From NCBI RefSeq assembly GCF_014356525.2, contig NC_052506.1, positions 98,146,902 through 98,210,901 of the forward strand: a stretch of DNA of 64,000 bases. The letters run 5' to 3'. The notes beneath the pieces were generated by a model. The model was given only the letters and a program-made list of their open reading frames with translations, was not told the DNA's origin and made no database searches. The position numbers and the translations under genes were made by a program. Position 1 is the first letter of the stretch, and each line of letters starts with the position of its first letter. Below are positions 10,154 to 22,281 of this stretch, in pieces. The stretch comes from Nilaparvata lugens (lineage: Eukaryota; Arthropoda; Insecta; Hemiptera; Delphacidae).

Positions 10154-10537
10154 TCAACACGACATGAACTCCAGTGCTACCCAGTCCTCAATCCGCTGAC
10201 TCCTTGCACAACCACGGCCTGTCCCATACCTTAACTCCAAACTGCAGTTCACATCACACCCAATCAGCAGAGGAACCCTTTCATACTCAGCACTCACTCT
10301 CTCAACCATACCCCACTCATCATCATGCACACAACCAGGACGTAAATAAACACTACACACAACCACACGACAACCACCACCCGTCACCAGGTCCACAGAC
10401 ACGCAGTAGGGAGAAGAGAACTCACTCAGCAGGACTGCACCCAAACAATCATTCAATACAACCACACATACCCAAACATCCATGCCTCGATTCTGATGGG
10501 GCAAACCAACACAGAATACGCAACCCATGCCCTCCAC
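10154..10537 (-). pseudogene. R1-type LINE endonuclease fragment, frameshifted (copy A)
   Basis: The translation contains VVLNDCLGAVLLSEFSSPYC, GGGCRVVVCSVYLRPG, PLLIGCDVNCSLELRYG and GRGCARSQRIEDWVAL. This is the endonuclease/exonuclease/phosphatase signature of R1-clade LINE ORF2 (the G-C-D-x-N motif). N-terminal and reverse-transcriptase parts are absent. A single-base deletion near 10165 relative to copy B ends the frame early. Confidence 0.7.
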
Positions 10538-10625
10538 AGGAACAGTACCCCTGGAGGAATACGGCTCCTATCGCAGGATGACAGTACAGTATGGTGATTC
10601 ATTTTAGTCCAGAAACAAACATTAC

Positions 10626-10840
10626 TATAGTGAGGTCCACGTTATAATGGCAGTATTTAATTAACGTTTGTGTTGCTATCCTTGTCTTTCATTTGACAAA
10701 ACACATACCACTATTGTTTTCCAGCTCCACAACGTTGCCAAATCCATTAACAATGTAGAAATATGATTAATAACGGCAGACAATGGCAACGCTGTTCTCC
10801 TATCTTTATCTACTGCCATTATAACGTGGACCTCACTATA
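10626..10840. mobile_element. 215-bp MITE, TATAGTGAGG family (copy A)
   Basis: The termini TATAGTGAGGTCCACG and CGTGGACCTCACTATA are perfect inverted repeats of about 28 bases. TA ends suggest a Tc1/mariner-like target. Relatives: 35049-35264, 48657-49427, and a right-hand remnant ending at 43761. Confidence 0.85.
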
Positions 10841-11499
10841 TCAACTAGAAACAAAAAAAAAGAATGGCGCCATAGTTCATCACCAAAATAATAAACAAAA
10901 TCCGAACCCAGCGATCAGCAGGAAAACTCTTGCTGACTCCCTTCTGTGATGTGAACGGAGTAAATTTGGAGCATAACATTGACAGGGGAATGACAGTAAA
11001 CATTGAGTCTTATTCAAATCTGTTAAAAAATCAACTTCGGGCCAGTAATCAGGAGTAAACAGCGAGAACTTCAGGTGTGTTGTTACAGCCCGTCTCTCAG
11101 TTCAAACTATCCACAATATAAAATTTGAATGCCTCATTCACCCACCTTATTCTCCAGACCTCGCCCCCAATGACTCTCATGTGTTCGGAAAGCTTAAAGA
11201 TGCAATGGAAGGCAAGCATTTCCAAAGTTATGAAGAAGTGAAAACCGCGGTGCACGAGTGGCTACACACACAACCAAAAGAATTCTTCAAATGTGGCATC
11301 CATGCGCTTCCAAAGCGGTCAAAAACACTTGCATAACACTTCAAGGAGACAATGTCAAAAAATTATGAATGTGAATTTCACTTAGTTGTCAAAATAGATC
11401 ATATAAAACACTTTTAAGGTTTTCATTTGATTCACCCTAGAACCTAAAAACATGCTAGAAGAAGTTTATAAAATCCAGGAAATTGAAGCACAAAAAGTC

Positions 11500-12212
11500 G
11501 TACTGGTTGTAAAATGAAACAAGAGTAAATATCTGTGTGTGTCAGCAGTCAAGTCCAGAGTACCAAGAAATGTACGTGAATAACAAGAAGTTTGCAGGTG
11601 TAGAGAACTTCAGGTATCTAGGATGCCAATAAATGCCACAGGTAATAATGCTTATATAAAAGAAAAGGATTCAAGCAGCTAATAGGGACTACTATGCCAA
11701 TGTTAGATTATTTAAAAGTGAGTTGGTCGGCAGGAGCACCAAGATAACAATAGTCTATATAAAACATTGGTGCGTCCATATGCGGCAGAAACTTGGGTGA
11801 TGAATATGGCTGACGAAAATGCGTTAAAAATCTTGAAAGATCCATACTAAGAAGATTTACGGTCCCGTTCAGGTTAATGAGCAGCAATGGCGAATAAGGA
11901 AAAATGAGGAAATAGAAGCATTAATAAAAGGAGAAAATATAGTACGCTTCATTAAAGCCCAAAGAATAAGGTGGTTGGGGCATGTGATGAGGATGAGTGA
12001 GGCTAGAATGCCTAAAATAGTTTTTAATAGCAAGTTGCACAGCAGAAAAAGAAAGGTAGGCCAAGGAACAGGTGGGTGGACCAGTGATGGATGACCTGAG
12101 AAAGATGGGGGTAAGAGGATGGAAGGAAAGAGCCATGAACAGGGAAGAATGGAGGTGTGTTGTGAAGGAGGCCAGAGCTCACCTAGGGCTGTAGCGCGGA
12201 TAAAGAAGAGTG
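11500..12212 (+). pseudogene. LINE reverse-transcriptase tail (copy A, longer)
   Basis: Broken plus-strand frames give GVENFRYLGC, then ANRDYYANVRLFKSELVG, KTLVRPYAAETWVM and RIRWLGHVMRMSEARMPK, ending KEARAHLGL. These are the successive C-terminal motifs of a non-LTR reverse transcriptase: F-x-YLG, Y-x-TL-x-RP, WxGHV and the GRP-xRW tail. It is a 5'-truncated dead copy with frameshifts. Copy B lacks about the first 400 bases. Confidence 0.75.
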
Positions 12213-13814
12213 TTAAAACTCAATTTGCATCATCCTTGATCTTTGAACTTAGCGCGTTGCCAGTATAGCCAACGTTTGGCAGATTAGTCTGCATTGTTTT
12301 CAATATTTGTATCTTTGTAATAATTTCAATTTGTTGTCTAGTATTATTTGATTAATTTCAAATTTGTCTTTTTTCACTTGCTTTTGAAAATATTGTGTGT
12401 TTTGTATCTTTATTCTTGCATTTCTCACTTGCGGAAATCGTTGTAGGTAGTTTTGCTCCACTCGGCTGTGTGGCGCTGGTGTGCTGCTTCTTTGTTTCAA
12501 CTCGATTCCGGAATGTGGGAATTGGCCAGCTCTTGTTTTCAATTTTCGAATTTGAATTTATTCCAGCTGAATATTCAGTACTTTCATGTTTCATTGGCAT
12601 ATTTGCGATAAATATTGGCCTAATTCAATCAAACAACTTGTATGTCTTCACGGATTGTGTTTGAATCTCAACTTCTGTTTGGATTTTGGGAAACCCAATC
12701 AATCTCTCTCTACATCTCTCGAATCATCTGCTACCGAATCTGTTCTACATTCTACCTACGATTGAATCTACCGATAAAGGTCTGCAGTCTCTATTGACAG
12801 TCGAATTGCATCCACTTTGGGGTTCCATATACCCTCCCACTCACTTGTCGACTGTGCAATTTAGCATTCCACTTTGGGGTTACGTACCCTCCCCTCTCTG
12901 GCCGGTATGGTGATGATGATTTCCATTGCCGGAGCATTTCTTCAATGCCTACAATCTTCGACAGCTTTCGACATCCTCAAGATACTCAGGTTGAGTAATT
13001 GTATATTCATCATAAATTTGTAATATCATCCATTCTTATTCATTCATTATCTATTTTCATTCATTCATTATCATTCATACTGCTATGTTCATTTACTTAT
13101 ATAGATTTATCTTACTTATGAGCTGTGCCTACAAGGCAATCAAAGAGTTTGTCATTTCAGACATTGAATATATTCAAAATTTTGAATACAAAATCATTTT
13201 ATTTTTTAATTTGTTTCTTTACAATTTGAAAGTCTTTACAATGGCATCACATTCAACTTATGGTATTTTGAAACTTACATCACAATTAATTCAACAATAA
13301 AAATACAATTATTCACTACTTGATTTTGCAATTATTCGCATTACCTATTTGTTTTTGGTAGGACGAGTTGTATTCAGGACTCAGCCTACCTGGTCCTCTA
13401 TTAATTTGCTACAGAAAAGTTATTTTGATTGATATCAGGTGCATATTTATCATTATAAGTTTGGCCGTCTCCGGTCCGGATACTTCATATGACATATGCT
13501 TAGAAAATACATTTATTCTATTCATTATTTTACATCAATTGTGTAATGATTATTGTCTTATACTTTTATTCATAGTGTTTATTTCTGTATGTTCAAGGGT
13601 AATATTGTATGGAGTTGCTCATACTGATACATTCAACCAAGCACGTATGTCATTGTTCCCAACAATTGGATACAACACCAGTAGCCATCCAGTGTAAGGG
13701 AGGTCGAACATTTCAATTGAGGTATCGTTCCAATTTTCAATATGCCTCCTTAAGGCAAACGAAACAGCCTTCTCACTGTGAGAAGTGGCATCATTAAAAA
13801 TCTATCTTGCTTTA
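12213..13814. other. No recognised gene; possible BEL leader/LTR region
   Basis: AT-rich sequence unique in the window. It precedes the BEL/Pao gag remnant, so part of it may be its 5' LTR and leader, but I found no matching direct repeat downstream of the element. Open frames at 12395-12664 and 13368-13697 are hydrophobic and unrecognised; I do not support them as genes. Confidence 0.35.
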
Positions 13815-16800
13815 TACTGAATATTTCAATTTTAAATCAATGATGAAAATGATTTCCAAAACTACTAGCAGTCAAAACTAAATTGCTCAACTTGAGCAGC
13901 GTTATGAAGAGATAAGCCTGAATTTGATTCAGATGACATTGATGACAATGAACATCAAATTGTCAAAGAAAATTTCTAATGTTAATTGCTAATGTAAATA
14001 CAATTTTGAAAAATTATGATTCACAGCAGCAAGTTGCTACATTTCAAGCACCGGCAATGGAACATCAGTCTCCAAACTCCTCTCCAGTTCCCAAATCACC
14101 GGGTCTGTAGATCATAATAGTGTAATCAACACAAATCAATCGCCATCTGCTTCAGTGACTGCTAATAATGTCAATTCTCTGCCTCTGCAACCCACTATGC
14201 CTATTTATCAAGGTCTCCAATTACAATGGTACCGTTACCAGAATTTTCAGGTTCTTTTGATTCATGGCTTGAATTCCGTGATACCTTTTCCAATATGGTT
14301 ATTGGAAACCAAACTTTGGCTCCAGCTACAAACTGTATTATTTGCGCAAAGCTCTCAGTGGTGAAGCCCTTGCACGCATTCAGAATATTCCTCCAGGGAA
14401 TGGAACTTTGAGCTTGCATGGAATCTGCTTACACAGAGGTACAATAACCCAGATTAATTGCTAGTACCCACATTCAAGGTATTGAATCACCCCCGCACTC
14501 AAGAAAAATGTTCCAAATCTCTTAGAGCTTTCATTGATCACTGTAAATGTCACATTAATGCTTTAGAAGCACTCAAATTGGATGTTCAAATTAAAGATTT
14601 ACTTTACATGCAAAAATCACTTCTCAACTTGACTCTAATATCTTGCGCGAATGGGAAAAACGCATTGAAATAAATGAAATCCCTACTATGGATAAACTGT
14701 GGGAATTCTTGGAAATCAATGTAAGGTAATGGATGCTATTTCATCTCATAGCCCCTCAAATCCACCAACTAATCAAAAGGTTTTACTCAAGCTACTTCAA
14801 ATGCACCCAATGTAAGCAAAATACTCGTCCTTTTGCTCAAAATAATACTCTGAATAATTTTCAGCCATCAGTATCCTGTCATTCTGCAATGATTGATCTC
14901 ATGGGATTTCAAATGTGTCAATTTTTCAAAGATTCCCATCAATCAACGTTATGATGCAATCAAAAGGAAAGGTTGTGTTTCAATTGCCTCAATCCTTACA
15001 CTGACAATCACAAATGCTCTTCAAAGAGATGCCAAAATGTGATAAGCGACATCACCCTGTTCTACATGATTCCTTACTAGCAATTCAGGAGGTAAGAATG
15101 TTGTTTCTAATGTGATTCAGTCTCAGAATGAGTGCACCGTTCTAGTGCCCATTCATCTTCATCATCAAATTCAGTTAGTTCACATCTGATAATTCAGAAC
15201 CAACAGTTGTTTCACATGCTGCTTCATCCCTCATTTCTAATAATAAGTCATCAGTTCAAGTATTACCTACCGCAGAGGTTCTGGTTGTTAGTTCAAATGG
15301 TGAATTAATTGCATGTAATGCTTTAATGGACACAGGAAGTGATTGTTCACTCATCACTCAAGAGTTGGCTGATAGATTAGCTCTTCCTTCTCGTCATGTA
15401 ACTAATCTGATTAATGGAGTGTCCAGTATGCAAGCCAAATCTACAGTTGTTCACTCAGTATTAATAAAATCATCTGATCATACTTGGTCAACGCAAAAAG
15501 AATGTATTGTTTGTTGAGAAATTTGCCTCATGTATTCCTTGTGTCACAATTGATCTTAACTATTACAAGATTCCAAGCAATATTTGACTTGCAGATCCAA
15601 ATTTTCATAAATCTAAGAAAATTGATATCCTATTGGGTATTGACGTTTATGCCGCAATCATGACTGGCAATCAAATTATTGTGTCACCTGATGTTCCAAT
15701 CCTACAAAATACAAAACTTGGCTGATTGTGTTTCGGCTCTTGTCAATTACAATAAATCAGTGTCACTCAAAAATCATCTAATCACTTGTTACCAATTTTG
15801 TCTCCACAGCTGAAGTCTCCAATCAGTTGGAAACCTTCTGGAAGCTGGAAGAAGTCTCTTCAGTTATTCCTGTCTCTCCTGAGTGTGCTAGGGTTGAAGC
15901 ACACTACAAAGAAAATACCATCAGGCATGAAGATGGTCGTTTCCAAGTGTCCTTACCTCGCAAGGATTCATTTGCCACCCTTGGTCATTCAAGGACGCAA
16001 CTATGAAACGTTTCCATTCATTGGAAAAAAGATTTCTCAAAGAACCTGACTCAAACCTCAATATGTTGAATTTATGCAGGAATATGAAGATTTAGGTCAC
16101 ATGCACCCTGTACCGCCACCAGCCCCTTTGGAACAAGCCATGGAATTGTCACATCAATTGCTCACCACTTTGAATAGAGGATGTTTTGAATTAAGGAAGT
16201 GGATGTCCAATTCCCCTGAGTTACTGAATTCACTACCATCCAATTTGCTCGAAACTTCCATTGTTAAACCATTTCAGATCCTGATAATGGAATAACCAAG
16301 CTCTAGGTTTACTGTGGAATTCCAATTCTGATAGTCTATCCATCTGTTCTAACATTGATAAAATTTCTGAAAAGACTTCATTCACAAGCGTGGAGTTTCT
16401 GTCAGTTATTGCTTCAACTTTTGATCCACTTGGAATCATTAGTCCCATCATAATCCTTCCAAAAATCTTATTTCAAATTTATGGCTTGCAAAATTGATTG
16501 GGATGATAGTCTGCCAATGACATGCTACTGAAGTGGTTGGAGATCATACAAGAACTATCCAAAATTTCAAGCATTTCAATACCACGTTGTGTAGTATCAA
16601 AGATCAATGTTCCATAGTGAACTTCATGGTTTGTTCTGATTCTAGCGCTACTGCTTATGGAGCTTGTGTGTATGTATGCACCATCCAAAATAATGTTGTT
16701 CAAACTAATCTTCTTTGTGGAAAATCACGTGTTGCACCTCTCAAGCCTTTCTCCATTCCAAACTTGGACTTTGTGGTGCCTTAGTATTATCACGACTCAT

Positions 16801-18590
16801 TAACAAAGTTGTAAGTGCTTTGAATTCTCTTGATTTGACTATTTCAGGTGTTTTTCTCTGGTCAGATTCTCAAATTGTCTGCAAGTGGTTGCAGTCCCTC
16901 CTCCTGACAGAAAGTCAATTTTTGTTTCATTGAGAGTAGGTGAAATCCAAGAATCTACCTCACAGTAATGTCTGGAACTATGTGAAATCATCTCACAATC
17001 CAGCTGATTTAATTTCTCGTGGCATGATTCCTAGTGAATTAGCAAACAACAAACTCTGGTGGCATGGTCCCCCATGGTTGGCTGATCCAACTGATAGTTG
17101 GAGGTCATTCTCTTCTCATGTAGCTATTCTAGCTCCCAATACAGTTCTGGTAAATACTGCAGTTGTTTCACCTTTATCCATTATTTCTGAACGTGTTTCC
17201 AATAGTTTTAAAATTATTCGTGTCACTGCTTAAGTTCTGCGTTTTTTTGCATAACATTCGTCAGAAAGTTGCTGATCGCCGTACTGACGCCCTTTCAGTT
17301 GATGAATTGAAGATGCTAAAATTCATCTATTGAAGGCCATTCAAGCTGAAGCATTCCACAAGGAGTTGGAAATTTCACGTGCAAATGATGAGTTGAATGC
17401 CTCCAGTAAGTTTCATTCTTTGTCTTTGTTCATTCACTCTGATGGCCTCATAAGAGTAGGAGGACGTTTAGCTAATGCTAATATTGATTTTGATTTCAAG
17501 CATCAGATATTGCTTCCTGCCAATCACAAATTCACCAAGGCACTGATTTTTTATCATCATAACAAATTGTGTCATGCTGGTGTGCACGCAACCATGGCTG
17601 CAATCAGACAACGATTCTGGATACCATCAACAAGGCGTACTGTTTAGAATGTTCTGCGAAAGTGTATCAAGTGTTTTCGTTTCACTCATACTCAAGCTGC
17701 ACACATGATGGGTCAATTGCCCTCTGTGCGTGTAAATATTGATTTTCCATTCATGAATGTTGGTCTAGACTATGCTGGCCTTTTAGTCTCCGTATTGGTG
17801 GTCCAAAGTCACGGACATTTGGTAAAGCCTATTTTGCATTTTTCATTGCATGATAACTCGTGCTGTACATATAGAAGTAGTATCAGAGCTGTCCACTTCA
17901 GTCTTTCTGGCTGCTCTCACCCTTTTCATCTCAAGACGAGGTATTCCAAGGAATATATATTCAGACAATGCTACCACTTTTGTGGGTGCAAATAATGATC
18001 TCAAGAGTTAGGTGACTTCCTCAACTTGCCTAGCAATCAACAAATACTTCAAAATTCAGCTGCATCTTTGCACATTCAATGGAATTTCATTCCCCAAGAG
18101 CTCCTCATCATGGTGGTCTGTGGGATAGAGGAATAAGAATTTCAAGAGTATTATAAAATTTTGCTTTCAAACATATTTGGAATTTTGAAGAAATGTGTAC
18201 TCTTTCTGCACAAGTTGAAGCTATTTTGAATTCTTCACCTATTGTTCCATTGTCTGAGACCCTCTTGATCTTCAATTTTTGTCACCTGGGCATTTTCTCA
18301 TTGCGCCGCCCACTCAATGCTTTGCCTTTCTCATAAGCAGAAATTCAAAACATGTGAATTTTCTTGCACGTTGGAATAGACTTGCTGAAGTCACAAAGGA
18401 ATTTGGCAACAATGTTCTGAAGAATATTTGTTACTCTTCAGAAAAGACATAAATGGTCTTCTTCATCACCCAATCTTCAAGTTGGCACTCTTGTTCTATT
18501 GAAGGATCCTGGGACACCACCAACACTCTGGAAGCTTGGACTATTACAGAGGTTTTCCCTGCTCTGATGACAAGTTAGAGTCAGTATGAG
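13815..18590 (+). pseudogene. BEL/Pao LTR retrotransposon, decayed and lacking the RT core
   Basis: Read across many frameshifts, the order is as follows. Gag: LPEFSGSFDSWLEFRDTF, about 14232. A zinc-knuckle region: CFNCLNPYTDNHKC, about 14975. An aspartic protease: MDTGSDCSLI at 15326, then ILLGIDVYAAI. Pre-RT sequence: VEFMQEYEDLGHMHPVPP, about 16060. RNase H-like: VCSDSSATAYGA and FLWSDSQIVCKWL. Integrase: RVGGRLANA, the HAGVHATMAAIRQRFW zinc-binding region, VGLDYAG, then a catalytic SDNATTFVG. A C-terminal region follows. The reverse-transcriptase palm with its YxDD is missing: sequence jumps near 16128 from the pre-RT segment to the post-RT LSHQLLTTLNRGCFELRKW. Clear LTRs were not found. 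Confidence 0.85.
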
Positions 18591-18639
18591 TCCAGTTGAG
18601 TCAGTATGCTTGGCTAGAGCGGACAGTCTGTGAGAAGCT

Positions 18640-19660
18640 CCACACATTCAAGTTAAAATACGCAGGATAAACAGTACACATGACTTTTATAAATAGCACA
18701 GTAATAGTATAATAATTTTGACATCTTTTCATGTAATTATTATCATCGTGAGTGAATTATTTATCAAGTTACAAGATTTTTATTTTCGTGTGATTCAAGT
18801 GTTCTACAGAAATTTTCATCATGCCTCCCAAGCAAGTACAAGGTCAGTTTTGCTGCAGATAAGAAGTCGGCTACGGATGAAGAAGATAACAGCAGTCAAC
18901 CCGTAAATGCAGGTAACAGTGAAGTGAACGTCAATAGTTTAGATCTTGGCAGTAAGCTGGATATATCATGAACGATATCAAAACAATCAAATCCGACGTT
19001 GAAGCAATTAAACTAAACAAAATATGATTTCATCAATGAGTACTGTTTTGCTGGGATCAATGAAAATAAAACTCCATATTAAATCAGAAAAATATTGAAC
19101 TCTTGTGTTAGTGATATAAGTGTTGCATCAAATGGATAACTACTTGAAGAGCCAACTATCAAAAGTAAACAAGGAACTAGCATCCATGCAAGAATATACT
19201 CGTAAAAATTGTATAAATATGCTGGTATACCCTGTGAAAACGGTGAAGATATTTTCAATATCCTACAAAAATCTCCCAGCACATAGGATTTAACTTCAAA
19301 AAGGAGATGATAGATAAATGTCATAGACTCTCGAAAAAGACACAACGAATCATTTCCTCCACAAATTATTGTAAAATTCAACAAGAACTTGGACAAACAA
19401 TTGTTTATGACTACAAAGAATTTGAAAGGAAAGTGACAATGAGTGACCTAGGTTGGGGTGGTAACAAATAATCTTTATATCACGAAAGTATGTCTCCATT
19501 GAACAGAAGAACTTTTTCAAAAGGGAAACAGCTACGAAAAGAAAAACTTTTCAAATACGTTTGGTTCAAAAATGGCAATGTTTTTGTGAAAAAAGATGAT
19601 ACTACTAAAAGTGCCATTATACAAAGTATAAGTGATTTTGACTCTGTTATGTGAAGTTGG
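18640..19660 (+). pseudogene. LINE ORF1 remnant with FP-like C-terminal domain
   Basis: A possible start at 18820 (MPPKQVQ) leads through broken frames with NDIKTIKSDVEAIKLN, a coiled-coil-like stretch, and IPCENGEDIFNILQKSP. It ends in MSPLNRRTFSKGKQLRKEKL, then FKYVWFKNGNVFVKKDD, ending at 19651. This final block is the FP (baculovirus FP25-like) domain found in ORF1 of many insect LINEs. Several frameshifts and stops are present, and no endonuclease or RT follows. Confidence 0.7.
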
Positions 19661-20276
19661 CATTTTTTTTTAGAGGAAAAAAATAATGATCAGACTATTA
19701 TTTCTCTCAATTTTTTTTTCTAATTATATTGAATTAATTATTTTTCGTTTATTTTAATATGATAATAATACTGTACAATGAGTAATAATAGTGCTGACTT
19801 CATTCTCTTGAAAACTCAAACAGACTCTTATACAGACTCTTTATTTCTAACTTGTGATAATTAATTTGATGAGACATTATTGGAAAACCCTAATGAATGA
19901 GATTTAATTTTTTTTTTCATTTTGATGATTATTGGATAAGAATATTCTATTCCACATGATTTTATCATTCACTTCATGCATTCTTCATAACTTTTTTCTA
20001 TAATTTTAATCCAATCAGTTCATGCATTTTTCATCAAATTTTTTGGTAATTGGAATTATTCTCAGGATTGTGATTATTGTAGGAGAATATGTTGATTTTT
20101 TTTCTCGAATCATGGAATTGGTTTTCGTCTTTTTTTTCACTCACTGTTAACCATATCATTTATTATGAATATCCCACTCATTTTTCATTAATTTTAATTC
20201 TTTATTTTGTCATGTGTTTATGTGAATTAAAATGGTTGGTTCTCATTTATGATCGTCTTGTGATCTGGTATGTGTA
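19661..20276. other. AT-rich spacer
   Basis: Very AT-rich with T runs. No coding signal is supported; the frame at 20089-20367 is low-complexity and hydrophobic. It may be the remains of the LINE body. Confidence 0.4.
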
Positions 20277-21867
20277 CTGTAATATTACATTTTTCTTCTC
20301 ACATTTAAATCGAATCTTCAATTCGAGATCTATGGAACTTTATAGTAAATGTCAGAGTTATCAATAGACGGATAAACTTTTTGATGGAGAATTTATTATC
20401 GTAAATGTTTGTTGCATTGTTCCATGGTGTCACCGAGGCTGGGTTGACAGAATTAAAAAGATAAATGGGTTAGTTAAAAATAGAGATGATATAATATAAA
20501 AATTTAAAATAACATTTTCAATTAAGTTTTATTGAGAACAGATATAGAATGTGAATTCTAAACTTATAAGTTATAATTTTTAATGATGTGTCTGTGGAGA
20601 TCGATATTGAACAGGGCGTTGGTTTGGTGACTTTCCAACTTTGCTTTGCTTTTCCTGTTCAGCCCTTTCCTTCTCTTCTGAAAAATGGCTTGCTACAAGT
20701 ACTGTTGTCGTAGAGTTTTGCTCTAAATCATTTTCGTTTATTAATGTTGTAGATTGAGTTTTATATAAAATTTTGTGCTGTTTTGGTCAGATTTAGTTGT
20801 TAATGTAGTAAGCCAATAGCCACTGTGTTTCAACTGTAAACTAGATAAGTATTTTAGTTCGTAATAACTCTTGAAATAATTAGTCTTAAGATATTTTCTC
20901 TTCTGTATTTTGTGTATTTTCATCTGACGATTATAAGTTAATTTGCTCTGAAAACTGGATTTCTCATTCATAGGCAATAGATCCATTCACAGTTTATCAA
21001 GAATCTATTTTATTGGAGCCGACAACTATTCTTAGGTTGATAGGTGTTAAATGCTATTCCAACCGTTTAAGAAAAATTGGTAGCATGGCAATGGTACCCC
21101 TGGTGGGACATTGAAAGATAATCATGAAGATTTGCCGTGCTACCAATTTTTTCCTAAACGGTTGGAATAGCATTTAACACCTATCAACCTAAGAATAGTG
21201 TGTCGGCTCCAATAAAATAGATTCTTGATAAACTGTGAATGGATCTATTGCCTATGAATGAGAAATCCAGTTTTCAGAGCAAATTAACTTATAATCTTCA
21301 GATGAAAATACACAAAATACAGAAAGAGAAATATCTTAAGACTAATTATTTCAAGAGTTATTACGAACTAAATACTTATCTAGTTTACAGTTGAAACACA
21401 GTGGCTATTGGCTTTACTACATTAACAACTAAATCTGACCAAAACAGCACAAATTTTATATAAAACTCAATCTACAACATTAATAAACGAAAATGATTTA
21501 GAGCAAAACTCTACGACAAAGTACTTGTAGCAAGCCATTTTTCAGAAGAGAAGGAAGGGCTGAACAGGAAAAGCAAAGTTGAAAGTCACCAACCAACGCC
21601 CTGTTCAATATCGATCTCCACAGACACGTCATTAAAAATTATAACTTATAAGTTTAGAATTCACATTCTACATCTGTTCTCAATAAAACTTTAATTTGAA
21701 AATGTTATTTTAAATTTTTATATATATATATATATCATCTCTATTTAACTAAACCATTTATCTTTTTATTCTGTCAACCCAGCCTCGGTGACACCATGGA
21801 CAATGCAACAAACATTTACGATAATAAATTCTCCGTCAAAAAGTTTATCCGTCTATTGATAACTCTG
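20277..21867. mobile_element. Giant foldback element with ~737-bp arms, cut by gap
   Basis: Arms 20351-21087 and 21131-21867 are inverted repeats of high identity around a ~43-base loop. The left arm probably continues to 20277, because a dispersed single-arm copy at 42145-42920 starts at the matching place (TGTAATATTACATTTTT). The partner of 20277-20350 would lie in the N gap. The minus-strand frame at 20741-20986 is arm sequence and not a gene. Confidence 0.9.
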
Positions 21868-21967
21868 NNNNNNNNNNNNNNNNNNNNNNNNNNNNNNNNN
21901 NNNNNNNNNNNNNNNNNNNNNNNNNNNNNNNNNNNNNNNNNNNNNNNNNNNNNNNNNNNNNNNNNNN
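21868..21967. other. Assembly gap (100 N)
   Basis: A run of exactly 100 N, the standard placeholder for a scaffold gap of unknown size. It begins inside the right arm of the palindrome. Confidence 1.
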
Positions 21968-22281
21968 AACTGGATACAAACAGTAGAATTGAAAACGTTT
22001 ATTAATAAAGTTACAAAAAAGTAAATCCCATTATGAAAACGATAGCTTGAAACAAAGACCTTAAAGAGATATCTTTAAGGTCCTTGGCTTGAAACGTAAC
22101 TGAAGTGGAATCTTGGCATCATCCACATTAAAAAATTAGCTCATCTGAGATAAATTGAGGGATCATTGAAACTCATGGACATTATTTAGGATTTCCAACT
22201 GGATACAAACAGTAGAATTGAAAACGTTTATTAATAAAGTTACAAAAAAGTAAATCCCATTATAAAAACGATACCTAAGTG
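21968..22281. repeat. 230-bp direct repeat next to gap
   Basis: About 75 bases at 21968-22042 (AACTGGATACAAACAGTAG start) recur at 22198-22272. The intervening block contains CATCATCCACATTAAAAAAT and TGAGATAAATTGAGGGAT. Diverged units continue at 23333-23570, on the far side of a LINE insertion, so the LINE split an older tandem array. Confidence 0.75.

Larger units (their letters stand above)
8771..11437 (+). mobile_element. mariner-family transposon filled with other insertions (copy A)
   Basis: Bounded by TA dinucleotides and inverted ends: ACGAGGGTGAATCAAATGAA on the left, TTTCATTTGATTCACCCT on the right. N-terminal transposase sequence survives at about 9050-9135 (MEIHRRMT). The C-terminal half lies at about 10930-11340, with LTPFCDVNGVNLEHNIDRG and the D34D-type HPPYSPDLAPND block followed by EWLHTQPKEFF. 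The expected HDNA motif with the second catalytic aspartate is deleted, and frames are broken. The middle is replaced by fragments of a BEL/Pao element, an unidentified repeat, an R1-like LINE and a small MITE. Confidence 0.8.
1..12197 (+). repeat. 12 kb duplicated block, copy A
   Basis: This block recurs at 24372-36238 in the same orientation and almost base for base. It includes the same two exons, the same nested transposons and the same 47-bp palindrome. The copies differ by scattered substitutions and 1-40 bp indels, plus one ~400 bp segment (about 11500-11905) that is present only here. The match stops at about 12197, inside the 3' end of a LINE. The left boundary is unknown, because the window starts inside a foldback element that copy B has in full. 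It may be a real segmental duplication or two haplotypes placed in series. Confidence 0.95.
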
